NCBI GenBank assembly: GCA_018398585.1
Contig: JAGTTD010000015.1
Location: 28,229,478 to 28,293,477 of the forward strand
Reading direction: 5' to 3'
Length of the DNA stretch: 64,000 nucleotides
From: Simmondsia chinensis
Taxonomy: Eukaryota > Streptophyta > Magnoliopsida > Caryophyllales > Simmondsiaceae
The notes under the pieces are model-generated. The model was not told the origin of the DNA. It did not search any database and saw nothing but the letters and a program-made list of their open reading frames with translations. A program made the position numbers and the translations under genes. Positions within the stretch are counted from its first letter, which is position 1, and every line of letters starts with the position of its first letter. Shown here piece after piece: positions 46,131-56,668 of the stretch.

Positions 46131-47140
46131 ATTGTCTTTAGAACTTTGACAATGTCAAAGCTTGAGTCCTGCCCTCGACATTTATGAAAGAAATTATTTA
46201 TCATGAGTTCTGGATGCTGAAATTTACCTTACTGCCATGGACGTCAGTGATACAATAAAAAATGAAAATGAAGCATCCCACAGGATCGAGCAAAAGCAAT
46301 AATTTTTAATTGTCATCACTTACATAAGGAGTTAAAAATTGAATACCTTACAGTTAAAGATCATCTTGTCTTATGGAATAATCTAAAGGAGAGATATGAG
46401 CACTTGAAATATGTCATTCTTCCAAAGCTCGTTATGATTGGATTCACTTACGATTACAAGACTTTAAGTCATTTAGTGAATACAATTCAGCTACATTTAA
46501 AATTAGCTCTCAGTTAATATTATGTGAAGAAAAAATTACTGATGCTGATTTGTTAGAAAAAACATTCTCCACATTCCACATATCAAATATGGTCTTCCAA
46601 CAATAATATTGAGAGGGTGGGTTCACAAAATATTCTAAGCTAATATCTTGCTTATTAGTAGCTGAGCAAAATAATGAGCTTTTAATGAAGAATAATCAGT
46701 GACGCCTTATTGGTAGCTTGGCATTTCCTGAAGCAAATGCAACGTCTTTTAAAAGACATGGACGAGGTGATGATAGTAAAGGAAGCCGAGGACACAGGAA
46801 TCATTGGACCTATGAAGGGAACCGGCAGCAACCACGACAAAGTGGTAAACCAAGTCCCCAAAAGTGAAAAAGAGTTGAATCAAATAAAAAGCAACAAACA
46901 GTCAAATTATGAAGACTTTTGTTATAAATGTGGATCAAAAAGGCATTGGTCTCACACTTGTCGAACCCTAGAACATTTCGCTAATCTTTACCAAGCCTCT
47001 ATCAAGGAGAAGGGAAAAAAGTCGGAGGCAAACTTTACCGAACTCATGGGCGCTACCTCTTATTTGAAGATACCAAATTTGATGTATCAGATTTCTTTGA
47101 GAATTCTAACACTAGAATATATCATTTAATTGATGATGGA
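46131..47140 (+). pseudogene. Ty1-copia gag remnant
   Basis: Fragments in shifting frames read YDWIHLRLQDFKSFSEYNSA, EKTFSTFHISNM and LLVAEQNNELLMKN, the copia gag order. They end in the zinc knuckle CYKCGSKRHWSHTC (CX2CX4HX4C) at about 46921-46962. Several frameshifts and stops make it nonfunctional. Confidence 0.8.
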
Positions 47141-47296
47141 AATGTCCACATAGATTAAAAAAAGATTTCTTTTGTATTATGATTATCATGTCACTTGTAA
47201 TATTTAGCTTATTTTATCACAACTATGTTATTGCATTTTATATATGTAAGCACTTATGTATCTTTGCATGCTTAACAAACAGGAACCTTAAGTCAT

Positions 47297-49365
47297 TTGA
47301 TCCTACACAAGATCATGAAAACCGATATGTGCTTGATTGATAGTGGCATAACACATACCATTCTCCATGATAGAAAATATTTTACTCAATTGACGTTAGC
47401 TGAAATTAATGTCAATAGGATATCCGGTTCTACCACCCTAGATATCTGGTTCTACCACCCTAATCGAAGGCTCTGGAAGAGCACATGTTATGTTGCATAA
47501 GGGAAATTAACTTATATTAGTGACGCTTTATACTTCTATAGATCCAGAAGAAATCTACTTAGTTTTAAAGATAACAATATTCCTCGTGTTCCAAGTACTC
47601 TCGCCTAAGCGGGGGGAGGGGGGAATGTACGCAGTCTTCCGCCTTCAGGGTGCTACTATGAAGAGAGGCTGTTTCCAAGAACCCCCAACCTAAGGGGTGC
47701 AACACGCGGACTTCTCAAGAGGTCACTCATCTTGGTATTACTCTCGCCTAAGCAAGCTTAGCTTCGGAGTTCTAATGGGATCCGGTGCTTGCATGTTGGT
47801 ACCCTCTTAGGTACTTAGATTTAAAGATATCAGATGCAATGGATACCATATAGAGACGACAAATGTGGGAGATACATAATATCTATTACATTACGTCTAT
47901 TATTTCGGGCCAAAAGCTCATGTTAGAGAAATTTCCTACTTACTTTTCTGGATTATATTATACAAATATCAGGAAAATCGAAGTCAATTTTACACATCGG
48001 AAGTGCTCGGATCCTAAGTTATTTGTACTTTGGCACGATCGTCTTGGTTATCCAGGATCTAATATGATGCAATGAATTGTAGGAAATACTCGTGGACACC
48101 CATTGTCAAATCACAAAATTTTATTACCCAAAGACTACACTTTTAGTGCATGTGCTCAAGGAAAGCTGATAATTAGACCATCTGTTTCAAACGTATCCCT
48201 TGAATTACCATCTTTCCTACACTGTATACAAGGTGATATATGTGGTTTTATTCACCCTCCATGTGGTCCGTTTCGATATTTCATGGTCCTTATCGATGTT
48301 TCCACTAGATGGTCTCATGTTTCCTTATTATCCACCCGTAATGTTGCATTCGCTAGATTTCTTGCCCAAATAACAAAGTTACGAGCACATTTTCCTGACT
48401 ATTCAATACAAACAGTTTGTCTTGACAATGCTAGTGAATTTATTTCTAAATCAGCTTATGACTATTGCATGTTAATTAGGATAAGTGTGGAACATCCTGT
48501 TGCCCACACTCATACTCAAAATAGTTTAGCTGAAGCTTTCATCAAGCGTCTTTAATTAATCGCTAGACCTATGCTTATGAAGTCAAAGTTGCATGCATCT
48601 GCTTGGGCCCATGTGATAGCTCATGTTGCCTCCTTAGTTCGCATCAGACTAAGTGCATACCGCAAGTACTCCCCCTTGCAACTGGTTTTTGATCAACTAC
48701 CAAATATTTGTCATCTTAGAATTTTTAGTTGTACCTTTTATGTTTCTATTGCTCCACCACATTGTAATAAGATAAGACCTTAACATCGCCTAGGGGTCAA
48801 TGTTGGTTTTGACTCCCCTTCAATTATTAGATATCTTGAACCTACTACAGGTGATCTTTTTAGAGCCTGTTCTTAGATTGTGCTTTTGATGAGTCAATTT
48901 TTCCCTCATTAGGGGAAGAGCAAAAACTAATTACACGACCTCGTGAGATCAGTTGGAATGTGCTAGAACTATCTCGCCTTGATACCTGCACTAATCAATA
49001 TGAACTTGAAGTATAAAGGATTATTCATTTTGCAGAGCTTTGCAAATCAATGCCCCGATATTTTCAGCGATACTCTGAGAGTAACGAAATCACATATATC
49101 AGCTGCGAATGCACCTTCCCGAATTGAAATCCTTGCAGGAAAATTAACTGATGTGGTAGCAAATGAGTCTAAACTATGCCAGAAGCATGGTAGACCTATC
49201 GGTGTAAAGGATTTAACCCCTAGAAAGAGAAAAAGAAAAGAACAATTTTCTCTAGAAAATATTAGTACTCCTGAAGAGGCTATTAATTCTAAAGGAACTA
49301 TCACACCTAAAGAAACTATTACTCCTAAAGAGATTACGCTAAAGGCACAAGAAATTGCAAATTAA
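47297..49365 (+). pseudogene. Ty1-copia protease, gag-pre-integrase and integrase remnant
   Basis: The protease active-site region is CLIDSGITHTILHDRKYF. HDRLGYPGSNMMQ is the gag-pre-integrase motif. The integrase core has FRYFMVLIDVSTRWSHVSLL and CLDNASEF, with the expected aspartates. Stops at about 47498, 48073, 48553 and 48781 and the SINE at 47574-47811 break it. The last fragment (48979-49365) is the variable linker before reverse transcriptase. Confidence 0.8.
47574..47811 (-). mobile_element. 5S rRNA-headed Au-like SINE (copy K) inside copia
   Basis: On the minus strand it has a nearly full 5S head (GGGTACCAACATGCAAGCAC, CGGATCCCATTAGAACTCCG, AAGTCCGCGTGTTGCACCCC), then the Au-like body. 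TACTTAGTTTTAAAGATA (47556-47573) and TACTTAGATTTAAAGATA (47812-47829) are the target duplication. It keeps the 3' end of 5S, so it belongs to the older-type subfamily. Confidence 0.9.
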
Positions 49366-49376
49366 CAATCCCATGT

Positions 49377-49969
49377 TGTTAGGAATAAATTCTAATGCGG
49401 AAGCGTAAACCCTGGAAACTTGATTCGATTCAAACAATATGACTCACGCAAAACGAGAAGTAAACAAATATAGAGAAAGAAAGAACAAAACAAGAACACA
49501 CAATATTTACGTGGAAACCCCTCTACAATCGAGAGGGGAGAAAACCACGGGCGGAGATGGAGATTCTTTATTAACTGAACGGAAGAATTACAACGACACT
49601 TCCCAAACGAGATATATGGAAGAATTACAATCACTCTCTCTGAACTCTCGTAACACTCAAAACTTGGAGGAATTACGAATCACCCCTTTTTCTTAATGGC
49701 GGCTCACCACACATTGATTGGATCTGAATGGGAGAAACTTCTCACCTAATAACAAAACCCTACGTCCCTATTTATAGAAAATAACCAGGGCCGGCGCAAC
49801 AGGCTCCCGATCGATCGGAACCCACCGATCGATCGGCATTCAAAATTTCCAAAACACTCTGAATCTTTGCTTAAATCACCCGATCAATCGGCTTTCCCTC
49901 CCGATCGATCGGTGACCACACGGCAGCCCCATATAAAATAAAACAAGTAATTTGAGACATAACCTAACA
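49377..49969 (-). repeat. 3' LTR of the gag-only copia
   Basis: The minus strand runs TGTTAGGTTATGTCTC to TTTATTCCTAACA. It contains repeated palindromic GATCGATCGG motifs at about 49807-49840 and 49880-49912. Confidence 0.9.
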
Positions 49970-50212
49970 AATCTCCACCTTGGCTGAAATTACAAACATA
50001 AAAGAATTATCTCCACCTTCTCCACAAAACCCCCACACACGGGATTAACACAACGAAGTACGAAACCTAACCGTGCGAAGCTTGAACTTCCTGTTAGGTA
50101 GAAACTGAGTGAACATATCTGAGAGGTTATCAGCAATGCCAATCTTCTTCTCTGAATTGGCTCTTGACACATCAACTGAAACAGCCACCCGCTGTTGAAC
50201 TGTGTTACTGAA

Positions 50213-51724
50213 CTAAACTCCCTCTGGCTTACTCACCTGACCTAAATCACAAACAACTGATGACATCTTCTGTGGAGATAACAATAATGAAGACTCACCA
50301 AACGCGACATGTCTCGTCAGGAATTGTTTGAAGAGAAAACCTTTCTGCTTCACATAAAGCCTTTGTTCACATACTAGCAGTCCTCTGGACTGACCACACA
50401 AAGAGCCCCTTACACTGTGCTCAGACAAACACCTATCACTTGAACGATCCAATCTCAAACGTCCTAAATTTGTGATCTCTGGTTCTGTCAACAACAAGGA
50501 TGATGAAGATACTGCAACAGATCTAACAAATGTGGAACCAACAAGTTCATACAACGTACCTGACCTTCTGCCCTTCATAACTGTCAATGCACCCTTAACG
50601 ACCTTCAAAACTCCACCTTCAGCTGTGTACCTATACCCTTTAGATTCAAGAGTACCCAAAGAGATGAGATTTTTCTTCAAATCAGGAACATGAAGAACAT
50701 CGCCCAAAACCCTGATAGTCCCATCGAACATCCTAAAACGAATTGTTCCTATACCTAGAACTTTGCATGGATTATCATTACCCATCAAAGCAACTCCACC
50801 TCGAACGGACTCGTATGTGGAAAACCAATCCCGGTTGGGACAGACATGATGGGAGCAACCCGAATCCAAAAACCAACTATCTTTCAAGTTGAACTGAGGT
50901 TCAAACACGGACAAAAGAAGATCTTCATTCTCACCACTAACAACACTAGCTGCTATGGATCTCTGGTCAGACCTGTTATCTGCTTCTAATTTTCTCTTAA
51001 GCTTATGGCAGTCTTTCTTAATGTGCCCTTTCTTATGACAGTAGTTACAGGTTAGGTCTTGATACCTAGACTTAGACTTGTTTCCACTATGATCATACTC
51101 GGTTCTCCCCCTCACAAATAAACCACTACCTGAGTTATACATAGAGTCAGATAATTCCCTATCTACTTGTTCTTTACTCAGTAGGTTTCTCTTAACTTCA
51201 TCTACAGATATGGTTTGTCTACCCCCATAAATCATGCTTTCGACAAAACCCTTATATGAAGTAGAGAGAGAACATAACAACGACATTGCCTGATCTTCAT
51301 CCTTAGGAACATCATCCAATTCTTTCAAATCTTGAATAATTGAATTAAATTCATTGACGTGGTTCTTAAGTAACATACCTTCTGACATACGAAACGTGAA
51401 TAACCGGCGCTTAACTGCGAGTTTGTTGGAGACAGACTTGAAACAGAACATATCCTGCAATTTCTCCCATAACACCTTAGCAGTCTTCACTTCCAGAACT
51501 TCTGTCAAAACGTCATCGGTAAGACACATCTGAATTGCTGTGAGCGCCTTCTCATCCAACTCCTCCCATTGTGCTTTTGTAAGATTCTTTGAATTCTTCT
51601 CTTTCCCATCCAAAGCTTTCTTCAAGCCATTTTGAGTCAAGAGGCTCTTAACGCAAACCTGCCATAAGCTGAAGCTCCCTTGACCACCAAACTTCTCAAT
51701 TTCAGATCTAATTGCAGACGTCAT
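50213..51724 (-). CDS. Copia gag-protease polyprotein with fused downstream remnant
   Basis: The frame is open for 503 residues from MTSAIRSEIEKFGGQGSFSL, just 3' of the primer-binding site. Gag occupies about residues 1-215 (LTKAQWEELDEKALTAIQMC, VSNKLAVKRRLF). A zinc knuckle CNYCHKKGHIKKDC at 226-239 binds RNA. The protease active site LDSGCSHHVCP lies at about 286-296, followed by the GIGTIRF and GDVLHVPDLKKNLISLG motifs. After LYELVG (about 398-403) the usual WHMRLGH is missing. The sequence changes to FGESSLLLSPQ, which looks like the integrase-RT linker. Past the stop, toward the LTR, an IADNLSDMFTQFLP-like RNase H end remains. An internal deletion therefore joined gag-PR to scattered 3' pieces. 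The longer open frame from 51823 begins in the LTR and is not the likely start. Confidence 0.85.
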   Translation of the reverse strand: MTSAIRSEIEKFGGQGSFSLWQVCVKSLLTQNGLKKALDGKEKNSKNLTKAQWEELDEKALTAIQMCLTDDVLTEVLEVKTAKVLWEKLQDMFCFKSVSNKLAVKRRLFTFRMSEGMLLKNHVNEFNSIIQDLKELDDVPKDEDQAMSLLCSLSTSYKGFVESMIYGGRQTISVDEVKRNLLSKEQVDRELSDSMYNSGSGLFVRGRTEYDHSGNKSKSRYQDLTCNYCHKKGHIKKDCHKLKRKLEADNRSDQRSIAASVVSGENEDLLLSVFEPQFNLKDSWFLDSGCSHHVCPNRDWFSTYESVRGGVALMGNDNPCKVLGIGTIRFRMFDGTIRVLGDVLHVPDLKKNLISLGTLESKGYRYTAEGGVLKVVKGALTVMKGRRSGTLYELVGSTFVRSVAVSSSSLLLTEPEITNLGRLRLDRSSDRCLSEHSVRGSLCGQSRGLLVCEQRLYVKQKGFLFKQFLTRHVAFGESSLLLSPQKMSSVVCDLGQVSKPEGV

Positions 51725-51762
51725 ATTATCAAATCGAAATAAACAGGGCTCTGATACCAATT

Positions 51763-52334
51763 TGCTAGGAATAAATCCTAATGCGGAAGCGTAAACCCTG
51801 GAAACTTGATTCGATTCAAACAATATGACTCACGCAAAACGAGAAGTAAACAAATATGGAGAAAGAAAGAACAAAACAAGAACACACAATATTTACGTGG
51901 AAACCCCTCTACAATCGAGAGGGGAGAAAACCACGGGCGGAGATGGAGATTATTTATTAACTGAACGGAAGAATTACAACGACACTTCCCAAACGAGATA
52001 TATGGAAGAATTACAATCACTCCCTCTGAACTCTCATAGCACTCAAAACTTGGAGGAATTACGAATCACCTCTTTTTCTTAATGGTGGCTCACCACATAT
52101 TGATTGGATCTGAATGGGAGAAACTTCTCACCTAATACCGAAACCCTACGTCCCTATTTATAGAAAATAACTAGGGCCGACGCAACAGGCTCCCGATCGA
52201 TCGGAACCCACCGATCGATCGGCACTCAAAATTTCCAAAACACTCCGAATCTTTCCTTAAATCACCCGATCGATCGGTGACCACATGGCAGCCCCATATA
52301 AAATAAAACAAGTAATTTGAGACATAACCTAACA
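51763..52334 (-). repeat. 5' LTR of the gag-only copia
   Basis: It is nearly identical to the 3' LTR but about 20 bp shorter around its GATCGATCGG region (52193-52277), where one motif-containing segment is missing. High LTR similarity implies a recent insertion. Confidence 0.9.
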
Positions 52335-52339
52335 CATGT

Positions 52340-54105
52340 TAGTAAACAATTAACCCCTTAAGTGGTACCAATACCGAAAAATTATGAGATATCTCTAATA
52401 TCAAGAGACATATGGGATAGGAGTAGAATTAACATTGATCATACATTTGCAGTTGCAGTTGCCATTGAAATCTTGAATGAGGAAGAATATGAACCACAAA
52501 AAATCGAAGAATGTCGACAGAGAATTAATTGGCCAAAATGGAAGGACGCCATACAAAACGAGTTAAACTCGCTGGCCGAAGGAGAAGTGTTTGGACCAAT
52601 TGCCCAGACTCCTAAAAATGTTAAACCTGTCGGATATAAATGGGTATTTGTGGGCAAGCGTAATGAACAAAATAAAGTTGTAAGATATAAAGCACAACCT
52701 TGTAGCACAGGGTTTCTCACAAAGACCCGGCATTGATTACTATGAGACATACTCACCCGTCATGGATAGTATTACATTTAGATTCTTAATCGGTTTGGTA
52801 GTTTCAGAGCGTCTCGATATGCGTCTCATGATGTCATGACAGCATATTTATATGAATCACTGGATAGCGACATATATATAAAAATATCTGAAGTATTAAA
52901 AACATTTGAAGCATTAACTTCAAAACCCCAAGATTTATATTCTATCAAACTTCGAAGAGCCATGTATGGTTTGAAACAATCCAGGTGCATGTAGTACAAT
53001 CGGCTCAATAACACTTACAGAAAGATGGATATCAAAATGATCTTATTTGCCTGTGTTTATAAAAAATACAGGATATGGATTCACCATAATTGTAGTAAAT
53101 GTTAATGATTTGAACATTATTGGCACAACAGAAGAAATCTCAAAAACTGTAGAGTATTTGAAAGATGAATTTGAGATGAAAGATCATGGAAAAATAAAAT
53201 TTTTCCTTGGTATCCAAATTGAGCATTTATCAAATGGAATTCTTATTCATCAATCATCATATACAAAACAAGTATTGTCACGATTTTATATGGACAAAGC
53301 TTATCCATTTAATTATCCTATGATGGTTCGTTCACTTGATGTAAATAAGGACGCTTTTCGCCCACGAGAAAATGATAAAGAAATCCTTGGCCCTAAAGTG
53401 CCATATTTTAGTGCAATTGGCGCATTCATGTAACTTGCCAATTATACCAGACCCGATATAGCATTTTTTTATTAATTTACTTGCTAGATTCAGTGCTGCA
53501 TTTACTCAGAGACATTGGAAAGAGATAAAACATATTCTATGTTATCTTGGGGGGTACATCTAATATGAGATTGTTTTATCCAAAGAAAAGTAAATCCAAG
53601 CTAATTGGATACACGGATGCTTAGTGTCTTTCTGATCCTCATCAAGGCCGATCTCAAATTGGCTACATTTTTATTTATGGAAATACTGCTATTTCTTGGT
53701 GCTCAATGAAACAAACTACGGCAGCAACTTTGTCAAATCACTCTGAAATCCTCACAATCCATGAAGCAAGTTGAGAATGTATATGGTTAAGATCCATGAT
53801 TCAAGACATCAAAAAGTTGTGTGGTTTACCACAAATCATTGATAAACCAACAACACTTTTTGAGGACAACGCAACTTGCATTGCCCAGCTCAAAGAAGGA
53901 TATATTAAAGGCGATAGAACCAAGCATATCTTACCTAAATTCTTTTATACTCGCGACCTTCAGAAAGAGGGTCATATCGATGCGCGTAAGGTTCGATCAA
54001 ATGATAACATGACGAATTTATTCACCAAGGCATCACCGACTACACTCTTCAGGAACTATGTTCACAATATCAGGATGCATCAGCTGAAGAATCTGGTGTG
54101 ATTAT
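52340..54105 (+). pseudogene. Ty1-copia reverse transcriptase and RNase H remnant
   Basis: It resumes after the nested element. RINWPKWKDAIQNELNSL and PVGYKWVFVGKRNE are the RT N-terminal motifs. The catalytic box, normally YVDD, reads NVNDLNIIG at about 53098, so it is dead even apart from the frameshifts. RNase H fragments follow: STMRLFYPKKSKSKLIGYTD-like text, LFEDNATCIAQLKEGYIKG, DRTKHILPKFFYTRDLQ and NLFTKASPTTLFRNYVHNI. Confidence 0.85.
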
Positions 54106-54248
54106 AAAATTATGTATTCATGAGGGGAAGTTTTCAATACTATGAATATTGTACTCTTTTTCCCTTGTCGAGTTTTTATCTCACGGGGTTTTTCTTAGCA
54201 AGGTTTTTAGTGAGACATATTTACAGCATATGGTCAACTAAAGGGAAG

Positions 54249-54424
54249 TGTTAAGAGTGCTTGACCTACAAATAGTGTTAGGTATGGCATGACTCTATGC
54301 CCATACCTTACAAGTTGACTTGAGGTTGCTTCTTATAAATATGTGTACTTTGTGTGAGAGAAGATGAAATGAAAAAGATAGAAATTCTCACTTTACATTT
54401 CTATTGTGCATTTACTTTATAATA
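54249..54424 (+). mobile_element. 3' LTR of decayed Ty1-copia element
   Basis: It starts TGTTAAGAGTGCTTGACC and ends TTTATAATA, ACA in the 5' copy. No matching 5-bp duplication flanks the pair. Confidence 0.8.
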
Positions 54425-54509
54425 TTTTTTTTTTTGGAACAAAATATAATTATCAATTTGTCATTAGAAGATGTCCCATTTTACAAATATGATGGGTGAG
54501 CTAGATAAA

Positions 54510-54708
54510 GGATCATACCTAGTGCCTCAAAAGTTCCCGTCTACACAGGGTCTGGGGGGCAGATGTACGCAACTTTTTCCCTTTAGAGTGTTAACCTAAA
54601 GAGGGGCTGTTTCCGAATGCCCCCAACCTGAGTACGATGACTTCCCTGGAGGTTATCCATCCTGATACTACTCTCGTCCAAATATGCTTAACTTCAAAAT
54701 TTTAATGG
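54510..54708 (-). mobile_element. 5S-headed SINE, 5' truncated (copy L)
   Basis: On the minus strand it begins inside 5S (ATTTTGAAGTTAAGCATATT) and includes GAGAGTAGTATCAGGATGG and the Au-like body. GCTAGATAAA (54500-54509) and GCTAAATAAT (54709-54718) are a weak target duplication. Confidence 0.75.
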
Positions 54709-54718
54709 CTAAATAATT

Positions 54719-55011
54719 TCTGTTAATAACTTGTCAAAAGTCTAACAAATACGCACGCGCGTGTATGGCGATTTGACCGTATAGACCGGCCACTGCACCT
54801 TCTTGCTAAAAAGCAACACAAAGAAGTACGTTATACGAGAAGTGCTTCGTCAACTGTCTCCTTTTTTTGAATATTTTTCTGAGTTCGTCTTCATTTTCGG
54901 CTTTCGCAATGCTAAGCAACCTAACTTTGCCCACTTCCTCAAATTTTCTCCTTTTTTCTATTAAATTCTTCAGATTTTTGTTGCCTTTTGTATTGGAGAG
55001 AGACGAAGAAG
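54719..55011 (+). promoter_or_regulatory. Probable promoter and noncoding first exon of the DUF707 gene
   Basis: A CT- and TTC-rich leader ends GAGACGAAGAAG|GTATTG near 55011, a plausible donor for a 5'-UTR intron reaching the acceptor at 58514. 54723-54780 resembles 44637-44735, upstream of the copia element. No ATG-led ORF of interest. This is inference; a transcript would be needed to place the start. Confidence 0.35.
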
Positions 55012-55137
55012 GTATTGAAATCTATAAACCCTAATTTTTGCTGTTTTGTTTGATTCTATTTGAATTCTACATTGGGTTGATTAGTTTGTTATTGTTGATG
55101 ATTATTATTGCATTTTGTTTGTTGGGTTGTTTATGTC

Positions 55138-55905
55138 AAAGTTACTTCTACTTTATTCACTGTCTTAATTTAGTACTTGTTCTGTTCAAAAGAAATTTAG
55201 CACTTGTACTCTTAATTACGTCAACCATAACTTAGCTTAAGCTGGGAAAAGGCTTTAGATGACTGTCAGACTTGTGTTTAGTCGGTAAAAAAAATCTTTT
55301 ATCTTTTCCTGAACTTAAATAGAAAAGGAAAAAAAAAATATTTTATAACTAAGTAAAAAAAGATACAAATTAAATTTTTTTTTCATATCTTATTTAAAAA
55401 AAATATTTTAAAAAGAATATATTAATAAAGTTTTACCACCATGATTTATTTTTACTTTTTATCACCTCTTTCCTACCTACTATCATTGGTTTATTTATAT
55501 TAATAAGTCAATTTTGTAATTATAATAGATAAATTTTTTTTTTAAAACTTGTGTCCAAATCTTTTATTATATAAAACAGATCGTTTTGCACTTTATAACC
55601 AAATAGTTCACTGTAAAAAGATACATATCTTAAATAAATAGATTTTATTAAAACAGATTAGTTGAAATAAGATGAATCAAATGCACCCTTAGTCCTATGG
55701 TCAAATTGAAATTAAGTAAGTGACGTAATTTTTAGTGACACAATCAATGTTAGATGCAAGTAACCCACACAGATCCACCCATTGAATCACCTCGTGATCG
55801 GATCATTAAAAATTCATGATCAACATAACATGATATTTATTCAAGGACCTAATTGAAATAAGGACTAAATTCACGTGATATAGAGGGATCAAAATAATTC
55901 TTGGT
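55138..55905. mobile_element. Family M3 MITE, disrupted
   Basis: The left part (ACTTTATTCACTGTCTTAAT) and right part (GGACTAAATTCACGTGATAT) match family M3. AT-rich foreign sequence separates them at about 55200-55690. Confidence 0.45.
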
Positions 55906-55941
55906 TCTTTGTTTTTGTGGATTTTGCTTGATTTGTGATGA

Positions 55942-55999
55942 GACCTTGCCTATGCGGGAGCCCTTGAGGCACTGAGTCTGTTTTTATTGTTGTTGTTAC
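55942..55999 (+). mobile_element. 58-bp Au-like SINE stub with target duplication
   Basis: Only GACCTTGCCTATGCGGGAGC to GCACTGAGTCTG and a TTG tail are present. TGCTTGATTTGTGATGA (55925-55941) and TGCTTGATTTGTGGTGA (56000-56016) flank it with one mismatch, so the stub is an insertion in its own right and not a remnant. Confidence 0.85.
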
Positions 56000-56016
56000 T
56001 GCTTGATTTGTGGTGA

Positions 56017-56223
56017 TTACAAATGAGGAAATGCTCTTGGTTCCCTATGAGTTTTGTTCTCTGGTGTTTATTTTCTGCAACTGAATCAATGTGGTTCGAG
56101 GCTAAAGTACTACAGAGTACGAGATTTGAGCTAGCAGGACCACAGGAGAAAGAAGACCTCTGGCCTGGAAAGGATCATGTAGCAGCATAGTATGAAGCGA
56201 ACATTAGTCACTTGGGCTTGAGC
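56017..56223. other. Unassigned sequence in the presumed DUF707 5'-UTR intron
   Basis: 56080-56210 is less AT-rich than its surroundings and could hold an alternative noncoding exon. No protein was recognised. Confidence 0.3.
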
Positions 56224-56668
56224 CTCATTTGGTTGCCACATGAATTGAATGCTTGTGGGAATTTGTATTTCCTGAGAATTCAGTTCCCATGTAACTTCCC
56301 AGAAAGTAGGTACAAAATGTTTGGTTGTTAGAATGAGAAATAGAACTTCCTTGGATGCTTGTGAGAAGTTGTATTTCTTGATAATTCAACTCCTATGTAA
56401 CTTCCTAGAAAGTGGGTACAAAATGTTTGGTTGTTAGGGTCAGAAATAGAACATCCTTGGGGAGGATAGTTAAAAACAAAGGATTTAGAAATTACCTAGC
56501 GGAGGGCTATGTAAGTTATTTCCTGCATTTTAAAGGAATTGGGAATTGCTAAGTAATTTCTATTTCTCGTATTCTGCCAGCTTCCTGCCAATCAATCAAG
56601 AGCCCAAATTCCTACTTCCTATGAATTTCTAGTTCTTACGTGTATTTCCTGCCAACCAAACAAGGCAA
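56224..56668. mobile_element. hAT-type MITE with internal duplication
   Basis: GCCTCATTTGGTTGCCAC at the left is the inverse of TGCCAACCAAACAAGGC at the right. Two tandem units of about 107 bp lie at 56249-56356 and 56357-56462, each with GTACAAAATGTTTGGTTGTT. Confidence 0.7.

Larger units (their letters stand above)
49377..52334 (-). mobile_element. Internally deleted Ty1-copia element, 2,958 bp, nested in another copia
   Basis: LTRs of 593 bp (49377-49969) and 572 bp (51763-52334) flank one gag-protease ORF. CATGT at 49372-49376 and 52335-52339 is a perfect 5-bp target duplication. On the minus strand TTGGTATCAGAGC follows the 5' LTR as a tRNA-iMet primer-binding site, and AAGGTGGAGATT precedes the 3' LTR as a polypurine tract. 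Most of integrase, reverse transcriptase and RNase H is missing, so it must rely on proteins from other elements. The host element resumes on both sides in the same orientation (+). Confidence 0.93.

Noticed and set aside
49439..49696. 85-residue ORFs repeated at 49439 and 51825
   Set aside because: They are chance frames in the two LTR copies of the gag-only copia.
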